From Eubacteriales bacterium (GTDB lineage: Bacteria; Bacillota; Clostridia; Tissierellales; GPF-1): 64,000 nucleotides of DNA. The translations under genes were made by a program, and so were the position numbers. Below the pieces are notes generated by a model, which worked only from the letters and a program-made list of their open reading frames with translations, had not been told where the DNA came from and did not search any database. Shown here one piece after another: positions 43,311 to 52,934 of this stretch; the stretch's first letter is position 1, and every line of letters starts with the position of its first letter. The stretch spans positions 27,624 through 91,623 of the forward strand of contig DAOUQF010000013.1 of the NCBI GenBank assembly GCA_030625815.1, given 5' to 3'.

Positions 43311-43752
43311 GTCTATAACCCCTCTCTTTTAAAAACTGAGCGAACGCTTCTTGAAAAACCATATCATCCTTCGTCGATCGCTTTTTAAACTTGGTATATT
43401 TCTGATGTTTCATTCGATTCTCTCGATTCACATGCCGCCGACTCAAATGCATATCGATATTAAACTCATTAAGCACAGTCCCCATAATGGTCATGGCTTC
43501 CCCCTTGCGCGCAAGCACCATGGCCGCCAATCCATAATCCTGGGTGATAACCAAATCCTGCGGTTGAATATGATTCGTAATATAATAATCCGCCGCGTCA
43601 TTGCTCCCGTCTACCGTGACCACTTCCACCCCCGGAATTTCAATCCGATGGGAATGATTTTTCACGATGGTGACAGGCAAATCCGCTTTTTTTGCCAAAT
43701 CAATGATGATGTTTTTAACGGGACATGCATCTCCGTCTATCCAAATCCGCAT
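43303..43752 (-). CDS. YaiI/YqxD family protein (UPF0178)
   Basis: A 149-residue protein with the family pattern MRIWIDGDACPVK at the start, VDGSNDAADYYI near 48, and LSRRHVNRENRMKH near 104. The fold is related to PIN-like nucleases; the role is not established. The start at 43752 follows AAGGAGG. It is co-transcribed with the Cof-type phosphatase. Confidence 0.88.
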   Translation of the reverse strand: MRIWIDGDACPVKNIIIDLAKKADLPVTIVKNHSHRIEIPGVEVVTVDGSNDAADYYITNHIQPQDLVITQDYGLAAMVLARKGEAMTIMGTVLNEFNIDMHLSRRHVNRENRMKHQKYTKFKKRSTKDDMVFQEAFAQFLKERGYRHD

Positions 43753-43882
43753 AAAAGCCTCCTTGTTACACCCCATCATTATACCATTCTTTCCAAAGAA
43801 AAAAAGCGATATGCGAACATTCCATTTTTTACAAAAAGCCAGTTATTGCAAGGCTTTTCGCCATGCTTTATATGATTTCAGA

Positions 43883-44017
43883 CAAAAAAACCAGAACCCT
43901 GCCGAGTTCTGGAAATTATTGATTATTTTCCTTTTTCTGCAACTCTATAATAGCTTGAATGGCTATTCAATGAGGGGACTTTGCAAACTAAAAACCAGCG
44001 CAATGTTCGCGCTGGTT
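43883..44017 (-). terminator. Two terminators in series after the polyol operon
   Basis: Hairpin one (43988-44017) has arms ACCAGCGC/GCGCTGGT followed by TTTTTAG on the minus strand. Hairpin two (43883-43912) has arms CCAGAAC/GTTCTGG followed by seven T residues. An outer pairing GGCTATTC/GAATAGCC surrounds the first. Confidence 0.8.
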
Positions 44018-44042
44018 CCGATAGGAGAATAGCCTTTTATGA

Positions 44043-45578
44043 CTATTGGGCTGATAATTGTTCAAAAATTCCCTGATCCGCCAAGGCGTGATACAGGTTT
44101 CGATAGGTAGCATATCGCTTTTCATAGATAGCTACGTTTTCTGCAATCGGTGTCGTTTCATCTGCCACGTGCACCATTTCCTTTACCGCCGCCGCATTGT
44201 CTTCAAATAGACCGACGCCCACGCCTGTCAGAATTGCAGAACCCAAAATCGTCGCATCCGACACCTTTAGTCGCTTCACATTGATATTCAACATATCCGC
44301 GATAATCTGTGCCCAAATATCTGATTTTGATGCGCCGCCCGTTAAGACCAAAGAATTAATCTCAATTCCAGCTTCCTTCATATGCTGATGCATATCCTTG
44401 CTTTCCAATGAGATCCCCTCCATGACGGCACGGATCATATCGCTCTTGGTGCTGGTAGACTTCAAGCCTGCAAAGATGCTTTTTGCATGAGGATTCCAAT
44501 ACGGATAGCCATTTCCATAGAGATATGGCATAAAGATCACGCCATTGGCGCCGACAGCAGAATTCTCCACATGCTTATTCATCAATTCAAAGGCATCGCC
44601 TTGAATCTCTTCCGCCATTTTCTTTTCGATGCCTGCAATGGTGTCCCGAACCCATTTATAGCTGCTGGCCGCTCCCAATTGAATGCCTTCAAATTGATAG
44701 AGGCCCTCCGTTGCCGCGATCCCCACCATGGTAGCACAGTCATCTGCATATACCGGTTTTTCGGTTGTCGCAATCAAGACCCCGGAGGTTCCCAAAGTCA
44801 AGCATGCATCCCCAGGTGTCGTTACGCCGACACCAAGGGTTGCCAATTGATTGTCTCCAGAATTGGCGACAATCGGCGTTCCCACAGCAAACCCACTCAG
44901 CTCCGCAGTTTCAACAGTGATTCGGCCAACAATATCCCCCGGATTGACAAGCGGACAAAAAATATCTTGTTTCAGATCATACGCTTCCATAATTGTAGAA
45001 GACCATTGACGTTTTTCCAAATCAATCAATCCGCTGGTTCCCGCATTGGTCAATTCCGTCACCATTTCATCCGACCCGAATCGATACAGGATATAATCCG
45101 GCGCAAAGACCAGTTTCTTTATCTGACCATACAACTCGGGTTGATTTCGCTTCACCCAAATCAACTTTTCCAAAGAAAAGGTTGGGGTGATCGGCTGACC
45201 CTGAATCTGATACAAGACAACCGGATCCATCACTGACTTGATATAGTCGATCTCCGTAATTGCACGGTTGTCTTGCCAAGACAAGAAATTCCCAATGGGA
45301 TTTCCCTTATCATCCAAGAATCCCACCGTCGCGCGTTGTCCGCCGATTCCAACCCCTTGAATCTCACTAGGATCAATTTTCGAATTGGCAACAGCCTCGC
45401 GGCTCGCTTCAAAAGTCTGATCCGCGACCAACTCGAAATCCTGTTCCACCCATCCGTCAAAAGGGAGTTCTACAGGGTATTCCCGATAGGCCTTTCCAAT
45501 CACATTTCCCTTTAAATCGAGGACCATAACCTTGACACCCGTTGTGCCAACGTCAATCCCCGCTATATACTTTGCCAT
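44043..45578 (-). CDS. FGGY-family carbohydrate kinase, xylulokinase-like
   Basis: A 511-residue sugar kinase. The ATP-phosphate motif is GIDVGTTGVKVMV near residue 7, the substrate region is IGGQRATVGFLD and LSWQDNRA near 75-95, and the second domain has GTSGVLIAT and LTGGASKSDIWAQIIADM near 400. The family phosphorylates xylulose, ribulose, erythritol or similar compounds. The ATG at 45578 follows AAGGAGG. As last gene of an operon with two alcohol dehydrogenases and an ABC importer, it probably phosphorylates the ketose made from an imported polyol. Confidence 0.87.
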   Translation of the reverse strand: MAKYIAGIDVGTTGVKVMVLDLKGNVIGKAYREYPVELPFDGWVEQDFELVADQTFEASREAVANSKIDPSEIQGVGIGGQRATVGFLDDKGNPIGNFLSWQDNRAITEIDYIKSVMDPVVLYQIQGQPITPTFSLEKLIWVKRNQPELYGQIKKLVFAPDYILYRFGSDEMVTELTNAGTSGLIDLEKRQWSSTIMEAYDLKQDIFCPLVNPGDIVGRITVETAELSGFAVGTPIVANSGDNQLATLGVGVTTPGDACLTLGTSGVLIATTEKPVYADDCATMVGIAATEGLYQFEGIQLGAASSYKWVRDTIAGIEKKMAEEIQGDAFELMNKHVENSAVGANGVIFMPYLYGNGYPYWNPHAKSIFAGLKSTSTKSDMIRAVMEGISLESKDMHQHMKEAGIEINSLVLTGGASKSDIWAQIIADMLNINVKRLKVSDATILGSAILTGVGVGLFEDNAAAVKEMVHVADETTPIAENVAIYEKRYATYRNLYHALADQGIFEQLSAQ

Positions 45579-45608
45579 CACTGCCTCCTTTATTCAGAGT
45601 TTCTTCCT

Positions 45609-46778
45609 TTACAAAGAAGCTCGATAAATTTGCATTGCATCCTCTCGGCTTACTTCTTTTAGGCTTGCGTCAATGCATCCTTGCATGGTCTTGTAGGCGC
45701 TGTCCACAAGTTCTGGAATCAGCTCTTCCGTTACACCCAAGTCCATCAGGGTTACATGCGAGTCATATTGCTTCAACACATGTCGAAGGGCGTCGCCCGA
45801 TCGAGCGGCTTGTTCTTCTTCTGAAAGTCCATCCACTTCATATCCTAATAATCGTGTAATCTTGGCATATTTCCGAATATCCGCGTCATAGGAAAATTCT
45901 AAAAACGCAGGGCCAATGGCCGCCATGGTCAAACCATGAGCCGCATTGGTTGCCCCTCCAACCGCATGTCCCAAACCATGAATGGCAACGGTTGTCGCTT
46001 GTACAATCGCAACCCCCGCGATGGTATTGGCATAGGAAATCCGTGTTCGAGCCTGCAAGTTTTGCGGCTCATCAATCACGGTTCCCAAATACTTCATCAC
46101 AATTTCCATCGCCTCAACTGCCAACAGATCCGTAAACGGCGTTGCCGGTTTCGACAAATACGCTTCCATGGCATGAAACAGCACATCCACGCCCGTCGTT
46201 TCCGTTACCCGTTTTGACAGGGTCAAGGTCAATTCCGGATCCACAATCGCCAGCTTCGCAAATAGGCTCTCATGTCCAATGCCCGGTTTCTCCCGCGTTT
46301 CCGGATTCGTAATAACAGCAAACTTCGTCGCTTCCGACCCAGTCCCTGCTGTCGTGGTAATGGCTACCACTGGATAAGCGGGCAAGATGTCCGTAAGGTC
46401 TGCCCGCTTTCCGCCAGGCATATAATCCACCATTACCCCTCCATTTTTTGCAACAAGACCTACGGCCTTCGCTGCATCCATGGCACTGCCTCCGCCCAAT
46501 CCAACCAATGAATCGCATTCTTCATCCTGAAATAATCGCACCATGTCATCGATATAGCTAGCGACAGGGTTCGGCATGACATGGTCATCAACAACCACGC
46601 CAATCCCAACTCCCCGCAATTGATCGCATACTCGATCCAAATACCCCATTTTGCGCATCACAACGTCTGAAATAACCAGGGTTTTTGTTCCAATTCCTTT
46701 TGCCGCTTCCCCCAATTGATTTAAACTGCCTGCCCCAAAGATCACCCGTGTTGGAATTTGAAACTCAAACGTTTTCAT
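45609..46778 (-). CDS. Iron-containing alcohol dehydrogenase
   Basis: A 389-residue group III dehydrogenase. NAD-binding GLGGGSAMDAAKAVG is near residue 94 and TTTAGTGSEATKFAVI near 140. Metal ligands are in TETTGVDVLFHAMEAY and IHGLGHAVGGATNAAHG, including three histidines. It probably oxidises a polyol to a ketose or reduces an aldehyde. AGGAGA precedes the start at 46778. It lies between the second dehydrogenase and the kinase in one operon. Confidence 0.88.
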   Translation of the reverse strand: MKTFEFQIPTRVIFGAGSLNQLGEAAKGIGTKTLVISDVVMRKMGYLDRVCDQLRGVGIGVVVDDHVMPNPVASYIDDMVRLFQDEECDSLVGLGGGSAMDAAKAVGLVAKNGGVMVDYMPGGKRADLTDILPAYPVVAITTTAGTGSEATKFAVITNPETREKPGIGHESLFAKLAIVDPELTLTLSKRVTETTGVDVLFHAMEAYLSKPATPFTDLLAVEAMEIVMKYLGTVIDEPQNLQARTRISYANTIAGVAIVQATTVAIHGLGHAVGGATNAAHGLTMAAIGPAFLEFSYDADIRKYAKITRLLGYEVDGLSEEEQAARSGDALRHVLKQYDSHVTLMDLGVTEELIPELVDSAYKTMQGCIDASLKEVSREDAMQIYRASL

Positions 46779-46817
46779 CTTCTGTCTCCTCACTGGGTTT
46801 TTATGACCTATTCAACC

Positions 46818-47990
46818 TTATTTGCAAAGGGCAAACATGTCTTCAATTTTTTCAATGGTATACAACTCTCCAAGTCCCCAAGCCTCCGCTGTTTGCAAGG
46901 CATCCGACGCCATCTTGGCAATCGCGTCTGGATCTGTGATTCCCGCCGCTTCCAAGGATGTTGGAACGTTAATCTTGTCGAACCAATCCAATGTCAACTC
47001 CAAGCCTTTTTCTGCCGCTTTCTTGTCATCTTCTTCTTCCAATTTAAAGACCTCGCGCGCATAACCTGCGAATTTTGCTGTCTTTGTATCCATAAAATAT
47101 CGCATTGTCGCAGGGATCGTCACTGACATCGCCGCGCCATGCGGCGTGTCATAGAAGTTGCTCAAAGAATGGCCCAATACGTGAATCGTCGCGTCTGCAG
47201 GTCCCAATCCCAATGGGTAGAATCCATTCCATGCGAAGGATGCTGTCCACATCATCTGCGCTCTGGCTTCCTTGTCTTGTGGATCTACCAACAAGCGATC
47301 CATACAATCCATGATCGTACGAATCGAGCCTTGTGAATATCGATCCTGGAACGGCGCCCACTCCAACTCGTGGCCGAAGTACGCTTCCATCAAATGCGAT
47401 ACGATATCAGCTGCCGAATATGCAGTTTGATGCATCGGCAAGGTATAGGTCAACTCTGGATCAAGAATCGCCACCTTCGGAAGAAGTATCGAATTCGCGT
47501 ATCCGTCTTTTCGTTGAATCTTTTCATAATTCATAACTGTCGTGCCATTGAGTTCAGAACTTGTCGCTGGAACAGTTACAACCGCAATCACCGGTAAGGT
47601 TTCTGTTGGCGTCGCCTTGCCCTCAAAAAAGTCCCATCCATCGCCATCATACAAAGCTGCCATACTCACATATTTCGCTTCATCCATCGCGCTTCCGCCG
47701 CCAAGGGCGATCAATACATCCGGCTTTTCTTTTTTTGCAATTTCAATGGCTCCCTGTGCATGTTCCACAGTTGGATTACTTTTAACACCAAAGTATTTGA
47801 TCAATTCAACGCCAGCTTCTTTACAGCTCTTCTCCACCTTTTCAAGGAAATCAACCTTGGTAAAGAAGTCTTCTCCGTAAGTAATCAATAATGCTTTTTT
47901 GCCAAATTGTGCCGCCTTTTCGCCGACTGAGGCTACCGCGCCTTCGCCAAATTTAATTTGTGTTGGTAGTGAAAATTCAAATCCATACAT
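46818..47990 (-). CDS. Iron-containing alcohol dehydrogenase, BDH/YqhD-like
   Basis: A 390-residue group III dehydrogenase, distinct from its neighbour. It contains LIALGGGSAMDEAKYVS near residue 95, the cofactor loop TVPATSSELNGTTVMN near 137, and metal ligands in YSAADIVSHLMEAYFG and VLGHSLSNFYDTPHGAAMS. This subgroup resembles butanol/aldehyde-type dehydrogenases (BDH, YqhD). In this operon a polyol or its aldehyde is a plausible substrate. It follows the permease gene by 32 bp. Confidence 0.87.
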   Translation of the reverse strand: MYGFEFSLPTQIKFGEGAVASVGEKAAQFGKKALLITYGEDFFTKVDFLEKVEKSCKEAGVELIKYFGVKSNPTVEHAQGAIEIAKKEKPDVLIALGGGSAMDEAKYVSMAALYDGDGWDFFEGKATPTETLPVIAVVTVPATSSELNGTTVMNYEKIQRKDGYANSILLPKVAILDPELTYTLPMHQTAYSAADIVSHLMEAYFGHELEWAPFQDRYSQGSIRTIMDCMDRLLVDPQDKEARAQMMWTASFAWNGFYPLGLGPADATIHVLGHSLSNFYDTPHGAAMSVTIPATMRYFMDTKTAKFAGYAREVFKLEEEDDKKAAEKGLELTLDWFDKINVPTSLEAAGITDPDAIAKMASDALQTAEAWGLGELYTIEKIEDMFALCK

Positions 47991-48022
47991 ATCTTTTTCT
48001 CCTTTTCAGTCTCGTATTTTCG

Positions 48023-49015
48023 TTATTTTCCTTGCTTCTTGCTCTTTTGATCCAATAATACGGCTACTACAATCAAAGAACCCACAATAATATTTAAGAT
48101 AAATGAGTTGATGCCCAACAGGTTACCGCCATTTCGAATCATGGCAATGATAATTGCACCCAAGAATGTTCCCAGAATGCTGCCTTCCGCGCCCATTAGG
48201 CTGGCTCCTCCAACGACTGCCGCCGCAACGGCATCCATTTCATAACCTGTTCCCGCAGATGGAAGTCCATTCCCCAATCGAATCAGGAACAAAACGCCGG
48301 CGATCGATGCGGTGAAGGCACAGAATCCATAAACCATTACGATATTTTTTTGAATATTGATTCCACTTAGTCTTGCCGCTTCTTCGTTACTCCCAATGGC
48401 ATAAACATTTCGGCCAAACTTGGTGTATTTCGCAATAAAGGCACCCAAAAGCAAGACCGCTACCCAGATAAAAAACACCGCTGGCAAGCCTAAAAACTCA
48501 GCCGTCGCAAAGGATCGAAAAGACTTCGGCAAACCTGAAATCATATTCGCACCAGTAATCAGCATCACTCCGCCGCGAATAATCATCATGCCTGCCAAGG
48601 TTGCAATAAATGGAGGCACGCTGCCCTTGTGAATCACCCAGCCTTGAATCACGCCAACCACTGTTCCACAAACCATCGCCCCCAATATAGAAAGAAAAAT
48701 CGGCACGCCGCTTGTCATTAGCATGGCGGCAATGACACCGCTTAGACCCAATACCGAACCAATGGAAAGATCGATTCCGGCTGAAATAATAACAAAGGTC
48801 ATTCCTACCGCAGCAACCCCTACGATGGAAGTCGAACGCAGCAAGTTTGAAATATTTGACAATGTCAAAAACCGATCCGATGCAAAAGACATAAAGATGA
48901 CAAAGACGATTAGAATCCCAAGCAATGTACTTTCACTGTATCGGTTTCGAAAAGCATTAATTTTATCCAGAAAACCTGGTTTTATTTGTTCTTTTTTCAT
49001 TGTTGCATCCGTCAT
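48023..49015 (-). CDS. Sugar ABC transporter permease (RbsC-type)
   Basis: A 330-residue permease with about eight to ten membrane helices. The family segments SAGIDLSIGSVLGLSG near residue 87 and AIGSNEEAARLSGINIQK near 198 are clear. It forms the channel for a ribose-type importer. It starts 4 bp after the ATPase gene. Confidence 0.93.
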   Translation of the reverse strand: MTDATMKKEQIKPGFLDKINAFRNRYSESTLLGILIVFVIFMSFASDRFLTLSNISNLLRSTSIVGVAAVGMTFVIISAGIDLSIGSVLGLSGVIAAMLMTSGVPIFLSILGAMVCGTVVGVIQGWVIHKGSVPPFIATLAGMMIIRGGVMLITGANMISGLPKSFRSFATAEFLGLPAVFFIWVAVLLLGAFIAKYTKFGRNVYAIGSNEEAARLSGINIQKNIVMVYGFCAFTASIAGVLFLIRLGNGLPSAGTGYEMDAVAAAVVGGASLMGAEGSILGTFLGAIIIAMIRNGGNLLGINSFILNIIVGSLIVVAVLLDQKSKKQGK

Positions 49016-49019
49016 ATTC

Positions 49020-50531
49020 TTACTCCTCCACCAAACTCTTTATTCCTGATGCCAATCGTAAAATTCGTTCTTCTTCAAACTCATCCCGCATCAATGTGTC
49101 CATTTTCTTGCCTTCATGGATCACAACCAATCGATCCGAAATGCCCATGGCTTCCGGCAGATAAGAAGAGATCAATACAATGGAATTGCCCGCTTCCAAA
49201 ATCTTTTCAAAGAGTCGAAAAATCTCACGCTTGGCGCCGACATCGATCCCAACGGTTGGTTCATCAAAAATAAAAATTCGACTATCACGATTTAACCATT
49301 TTCCTATAACCACTTTTTGCTGATTCCCGCCGCTGAGGTTTTTTACCTTTTGTTCAATGCTTGGGGTCTTGATCAACAAATCTTTTACATATTTTTTAGC
49401 AACCGCGCTCTCTTTTCTTAGGTTAATCAATCCTCGATCCATAATCCGATCATAGGTCGCAAGGTTGATATTCTCTTTTACCGAAGTCGCCAAGCTCAAA
49501 CCCTGCTCTTTTCGATCCTCCGGCAAGAGTCCGATTCCCAATCTAATGGCATCCCGCGGTGAAGTGATTTTCACCTCTTTGCCGAACAGTTCAATGGTGC
49601 CTTCCTCGTAGGAGTCCGCCCCAAAGACCGCTCGCATGATTTCGGTTCGCCCTGATCCCACAAGACCAAACATCCCCAAAACTTCACTCTTGTGAAGAGT
49701 CAGATTGATATTTTCAAAGGCGCCTTTTCGCGTCAATCCCTTCACATCCAGAACAACTTCACCAGGTTCACAATGCTCGATGGAATACATATCCTCAATG
49801 GTTCTTCCCACCATCATAGCGATCAGCTGATCTTCGTCTGTCGCAGCGGTTTCCACGGTATTCACCCATGCACCGTCTTTGAAAACCGTAATGGTGTCAC
49901 AGATTTGAAAAATCTCTTCCAATCGGTGAGAAATATAGATGACGGCAATGCCTTTATTTTTTAATGTATCAATAATCTTAAACAGCTCGTCAACTTCTTC
50001 ATTCGCTAAAAGTGCGGTCGGCTCGTCGAATACAACCAGCTTGCAATCTTGATGAACGGTTTTCGCAATTACGACCATTTCCTGTTGCGCAACCGATAAA
50101 TTCTTAACTACAGCTCTCGGATTCACTTGGATATTTAAGCCATCGAGGGTTTTCCCTGTTTCCCGATACACCGTATCCCAATCCACCAAACCTTTTTTCT
50201 TCGGCAATTTGCCTAAAAAGAAATTTTCGCCTACCGTTAAATGCCTCGCAATGGTTACATCCTGATAGACACATCCCAGTCCAAGATTTCCCGCGTGAAT
50301 CGGATCTTGAACCGTTACTTCTTTTCCTTCGATGTAAATCTCGCCTTGATCCTTTTGATGCACCCCCATCAGGGTTTTAATCAAGGTAGATTTCCCGGCA
50401 CCGTTTTCTCCTACCAAGGCATGCACCTCTCCCGCATGTACTTGAAGTTTTACACCTTTCAATGCGTGAACCGATCCAAATGATTTATGGATATCTGTCA
50501 TTCGCACTACTTCATGTGTCCAGTTTCGCAT
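49020..50531 (-). CDS. Sugar ABC transporter ATPase (RbsA-type, two domains)
   Basis: A 503-residue ATPase with two nucleotide-binding domains. Domain 1 has Walker A GENGAGKST near residue 39 and Walker B KLVVFDEPTALL. Domain 2 has the degenerate Walker A GLVGSGRTE near 289, signature LSGGNQQK near 397 and Walker B IFIFDEPTVGID. It energises the RbsC-type permease. It follows the binding-protein gene after a hairpin. Confidence 0.93.
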   Translation of the reverse strand: MRNWTHEVVRMTDIHKSFGSVHALKGVKLQVHAGEVHALVGENGAGKSTLIKTLMGVHQKDQGEIYIEGKEVTVQDPIHAGNLGLGCVYQDVTIARHLTVGENFFLGKLPKKKGLVDWDTVYRETGKTLDGLNIQVNPRAVVKNLSVAQQEMVVIAKTVHQDCKLVVFDEPTALLANEEVDELFKIIDTLKNKGIAVIYISHRLEEIFQICDTITVFKDGAWVNTVETAATDEDQLIAMMVGRTIEDMYSIEHCEPGEVVLDVKGLTRKGAFENINLTLHKSEVLGMFGLVGSGRTEIMRAVFGADSYEEGTIELFGKEVKITSPRDAIRLGIGLLPEDRKEQGLSLATSVKENINLATYDRIMDRGLINLRKESAVAKKYVKDLLIKTPSIEQKVKNLSGGNQQKVVIGKWLNRDSRIFIFDEPTVGIDVGAKREIFRLFEKILEAGNSIVLISSYLPEAMGISDRLVVIHEGKKMDTLMRDEFEEERILRLASGIKSLVEE

Positions 50532-50554
50532 ATTCCTCTCCTCACTTCGGTAAA

Positions 50555-50590
50555 AACATCGGCAAGCCTAAGTTGCTAGACTTGCCGTTT
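50555..50590 (-). promoter_or_regulatory. Intercistronic hairpin after the binding-protein gene
   Basis: CGGCAAG (50560-50566) and CTTGCCG (50581-50587) form a stem in the 63-bp gap before the ATPase gene. Such hairpins stabilise the upstream mRNA or attenuate read-through, giving more binding protein than ATPase. Confidence 0.6.
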
Positions 50591-50594
50591 TTTT

Positions 50595-51560
50595 CTACAG
50601 ATCTTCTTTGTTGGTTACTTGAACGCCTGTATCAACAAACTTCGGCAATTCTTCTCCCGCTTGAAGCTTCATAATGGATTCACAACCGGCATATCCCATG
50701 TTGTGTTGATCCTGAATGATCAAGGCTTTAATCACGCCATTTTTCAATGCTTCCACTTCTGAAGGATCATCATCAAATGCGATCACGATAATCTCATCTT
50801 GTCGACCCGATTGTTCCATCGCGCTTGCAACACCCGTTCCCGAGAAGCAACAATCGCCATAAATTCCAATCAAATCGTCGTATGTAGTGATGAAATCTTC
50901 TGTTGCAATCATGCCTTTTGCAGGATCGCCTTCAATGTATCTCGGTTCCAAGATCTCAATTTCCGGTGCGATTTCAGCCATGCGATCAATGAAACCGTTA
51001 TCCCGCTTGATAATCGTATCAACGCCGGCTACACCCGCTACAATACCCACTTTACCCTTCAATTCAATACCATTTGCATTCATGTGCTCAATCATTGCAT
51101 CGGCTGCCATCGCGCCACCTGCCACGTTGTCTGTTGCCAAATGTGTAACGATTTGATCGCTTGGCACTTCTGTGTCGATTGTAATCACTGGAATTCCCAT
51201 CTCAGTTGCTCGTTCAATCGCCGGAATCGCGCCCTCCGCAGCATCTGTTCCCATAACAATTCCATCTGGTTGGCTGTTGATAACATCATCTAGGATCGAC
51301 AATGCCTTCTCGACATCGCTTTCCGATGCTGGACCGTAAATCGTTACGTTTACACCTTCATGCTCTTCGGCGTAATCGCGGCCACCATCCGCTACCTTTT
51401 GCCAGAATGGTGAATCCGTCGCCTTGATAATCAATGCGATTTCAATCACATCATCCTCCGCTGCCGGCTCCGCAGCACCTGTGCTGCTACAACCAGTAAA
51501 TGCAACCAAACCCAGTACTGCAACCAATAATAAAGCTAAAAATCGTTTCTTGTTTTTCAT
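50595..51560 (-). CDS. Sugar/polyol substrate-binding lipoprotein (RbsB-type)
   Basis: A 321-residue periplasmic-binding-protein-like lipoprotein. Its signal peptide ends with lipobox AFTGC (Cys24). The mature type I binding fold shows VIEIALIIKATDSPFWQKVADGG near residue 40 and TDAAEGAIPAIERATEMGIPVITIDTEVPSD near 110. It binds an unidentified sugar or polyol and delivers it to the RbsC/RbsA-type pair. GGGAGGAATTTC precedes the ATG. It is the first structural gene after the LacI gene. Confidence 0.92.
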   Translation of the reverse strand: MKNKKRFLALLLVAVLGLVAFTGCSSTGAAEPAAEDDVIEIALIIKATDSPFWQKVADGGRDYAEEHEGVNVTIYGPASESDVEKALSILDDVINSQPDGIVMGTDAAEGAIPAIERATEMGIPVITIDTEVPSDQIVTHLATDNVAGGAMAADAMIEHMNANGIELKGKVGIVAGVAGVDTIIKRDNGFIDRMAEIAPEIEILEPRYIEGDPAKGMIATEDFITTYDDLIGIYGDCCFSGTGVASAMEQSGRQDEIIVIAFDDDPSEVEALKNGVIKALIIQDQHNMGYAGCESIMKLQAGEELPKFVDTGVQVTNKEDL

Positions 51561-51616
51561 TGAAATTCCTCCCCCTTATTATTTTAAACGGCATCTGCCG
51601 CTTACATCATTGCCTG

Positions 51617-51660
51617 GATTCAGTTGCATCAACTCGTTACCTTAAATCTGCAACTGAATC
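51617..51660. repeat. 12-bp inverted repeat across the lacI stop codon
   Basis: GATTCAGTTGCA (51617-51628) and TGCAACTGAATC (51649-51660) are perfect arms. There is no T run. It may be an RNA stem or an operator for the binding-protein gene; I cannot decide which. Confidence 0.5.
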
Positions 51661-52662
51661 GGTTAACTCAAAGCTGGTGCGCAATTGCACCACTTCTGGC
51701 ACAAACTCACCTTCCCAATCCTCCTCGATTCGATGAAGGATCAATTCTGCCGCCCGTCGCCCCAAGGCTTCGATCGGTTGTCTGATGCAAGTGAACCTTG
51801 GCAAAATGAAATTCATAAATTTCAAAACCGGCACTTGCGTATAATCGTCAAACGAAATCACAGATAAATCTTCCGGGATCTTCATTCCTGATTCTACAAT
51901 TCCCTCCAACACTCCGATTGCGATATAAATATTTCCCGCCATTACGAGAGTCGGTGGATTGGCTGTTCTCATCAAATCAATAAATTTATTCTTACAACTA
52001 TACCGCACAAAATCTCCCTGTACGACATAAGCCTCTGGAATCGGAATTTTTGCTTCCGTCATGGCGCGCACATATCCCTTGAAACGCTCCACCGCTGTAT
52101 ATTCAAAATCGGGTCCCCGCAAGAATGCAATCTTGGTATGTCCTTTTTGAATGGCAACCTTGGTTGCACGATAGGTCGCCTCTTTGTTATCAACAACCAC
52201 CGCGTCGCATTCCAAATCCGGAATCTGCCTATCCAGAAGAAGAACGGGAATCTTTTCATCCAATAAGGTTCGAATATGTTCCCCTGTTTTTGAAGAGGAT
52301 GCCACAATAATGCCATCGACACGCTTCTCTGCCAAAAACTGAATCCGCTGCTTTTCCAACTTCACATCTTGCTGATAATTGCACAGGATAACGCTATATC
52401 CCTTTTGCGTCAAATGCTCTTCCAAGCTCTTGATAATCGGCGGGAAAAACGTATCTGTTACGTCCGGCAATAAGATTCCAATTGTATTGGTTCGATTGGT
52501 TTTCAAACTGCTTGCAATGGGATTAATCTTATAGTCCAGTTTATCGATTGCCTCGATAATTTTAAGCCGATTGCTCTCTGTTACATTCTTTCCGTTTAAG
52601 AAACGAGAGATTGTTGATTTTGATACGCCCGATTCCCTTTCTACATCCAATATGGTTGACAT
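51637..52662 (-). CDS. LacI-family transcriptional repressor
   Basis: A 341-residue regulator. Residues 1-50 are the LacI helix-turn-helix with hinge (TILDVERESGVSKSTISRFLNGKNVTESNRLKI). Note that the usual IKDVA start is ILDVE here. Residues 60-335 form the sugar-binding core (TIGILLPDVTDTFFPPIIKSLEE and VAGNIYIAIGVLEGI). The ATG at 52662 is chosen because GGAGGA lies 6 bp before it; an ATG 6 bases further up abuts the site. It is first in the operon and its promoter carries perfect palindromes, so autoregulation is likely. Confidence 0.9.
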   Translation of the reverse strand: MSTILDVERESGVSKSTISRFLNGKNVTESNRLKIIEAIDKLDYKINPIASSLKTNRTNTIGILLPDVTDTFFPPIIKSLEEHLTQKGYSVILCNYQQDVKLEKQRIQFLAEKRVDGIIVASSSKTGEHIRTLLDEKIPVLLLDRQIPDLECDAVVVDNKEATYRATKVAIQKGHTKIAFLRGPDFEYTAVERFKGYVRAMTEAKIPIPEAYVVQGDFVRYSCKNKFIDLMRTANPPTLVMAGNIYIAIGVLEGIVESGMKIPEDLSVISFDDYTQVPVLKFMNFILPRFTCIRQPIEALGRRAAELILHRIEEDWEGEFVPEVVQLRTSFELTDSVADLR

Positions 52663-52694
52663 CGTCATTCCTCCATCTATTTTTTCATAGGCTT

Positions 52695-52757
52695 ATTATA
52701 CACCATATTGAGAACGTTCTCACTCGTTCTCTAAAAAAATAGGTGAGAACGTTCTCA
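52695..52757 (-). promoter_or_regulatory. Promoter and twin LacI-type operators of the polyol operon
   Basis: TGAGAACGTTCTCA, a perfect 14-bp palindrome, occurs at 52709-52722 and 52744-52757. A minus-strand -10 box TATAAT is at 52700-52695. The first palindrome covers the -35 position, so bound repressor would block transcription. Confidence 0.75.
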
Positions 52758-52873
52758 CTTTGATTCAAAAAAACGAATGAAAAAATGGTTGTAAAGGGAA
52801 TGAAACTCAGGGAATTGAAAGTAAACACTCATTACTCACTGTTATATTTCGAGTTTCCGTCTGTTTTCGGGGA

Positions 52874-52887
52874 TGAAAACATTTTCA
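52874..52887. promoter_or_regulatory. cre-like site upstream of lacI
   Basis: TGAAAACATTTTCA is identical to the site at 3867-3880 and close to the cre consensus. Confidence 0.5.
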
Positions 52888-52934
52888 ACTCGATTACAGT
52901 ATAAACGCTCCAAATAAATAATGCAAGGATTTTG

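Noticed and set aside
52709..52757. LexA or FNR-type sites
   Set aside because: TGAGAACGTTCTCA lacks the 4-bp centre of a LexA box and lies beside a LacI gene in repeated copies, so LacI operators fit better.
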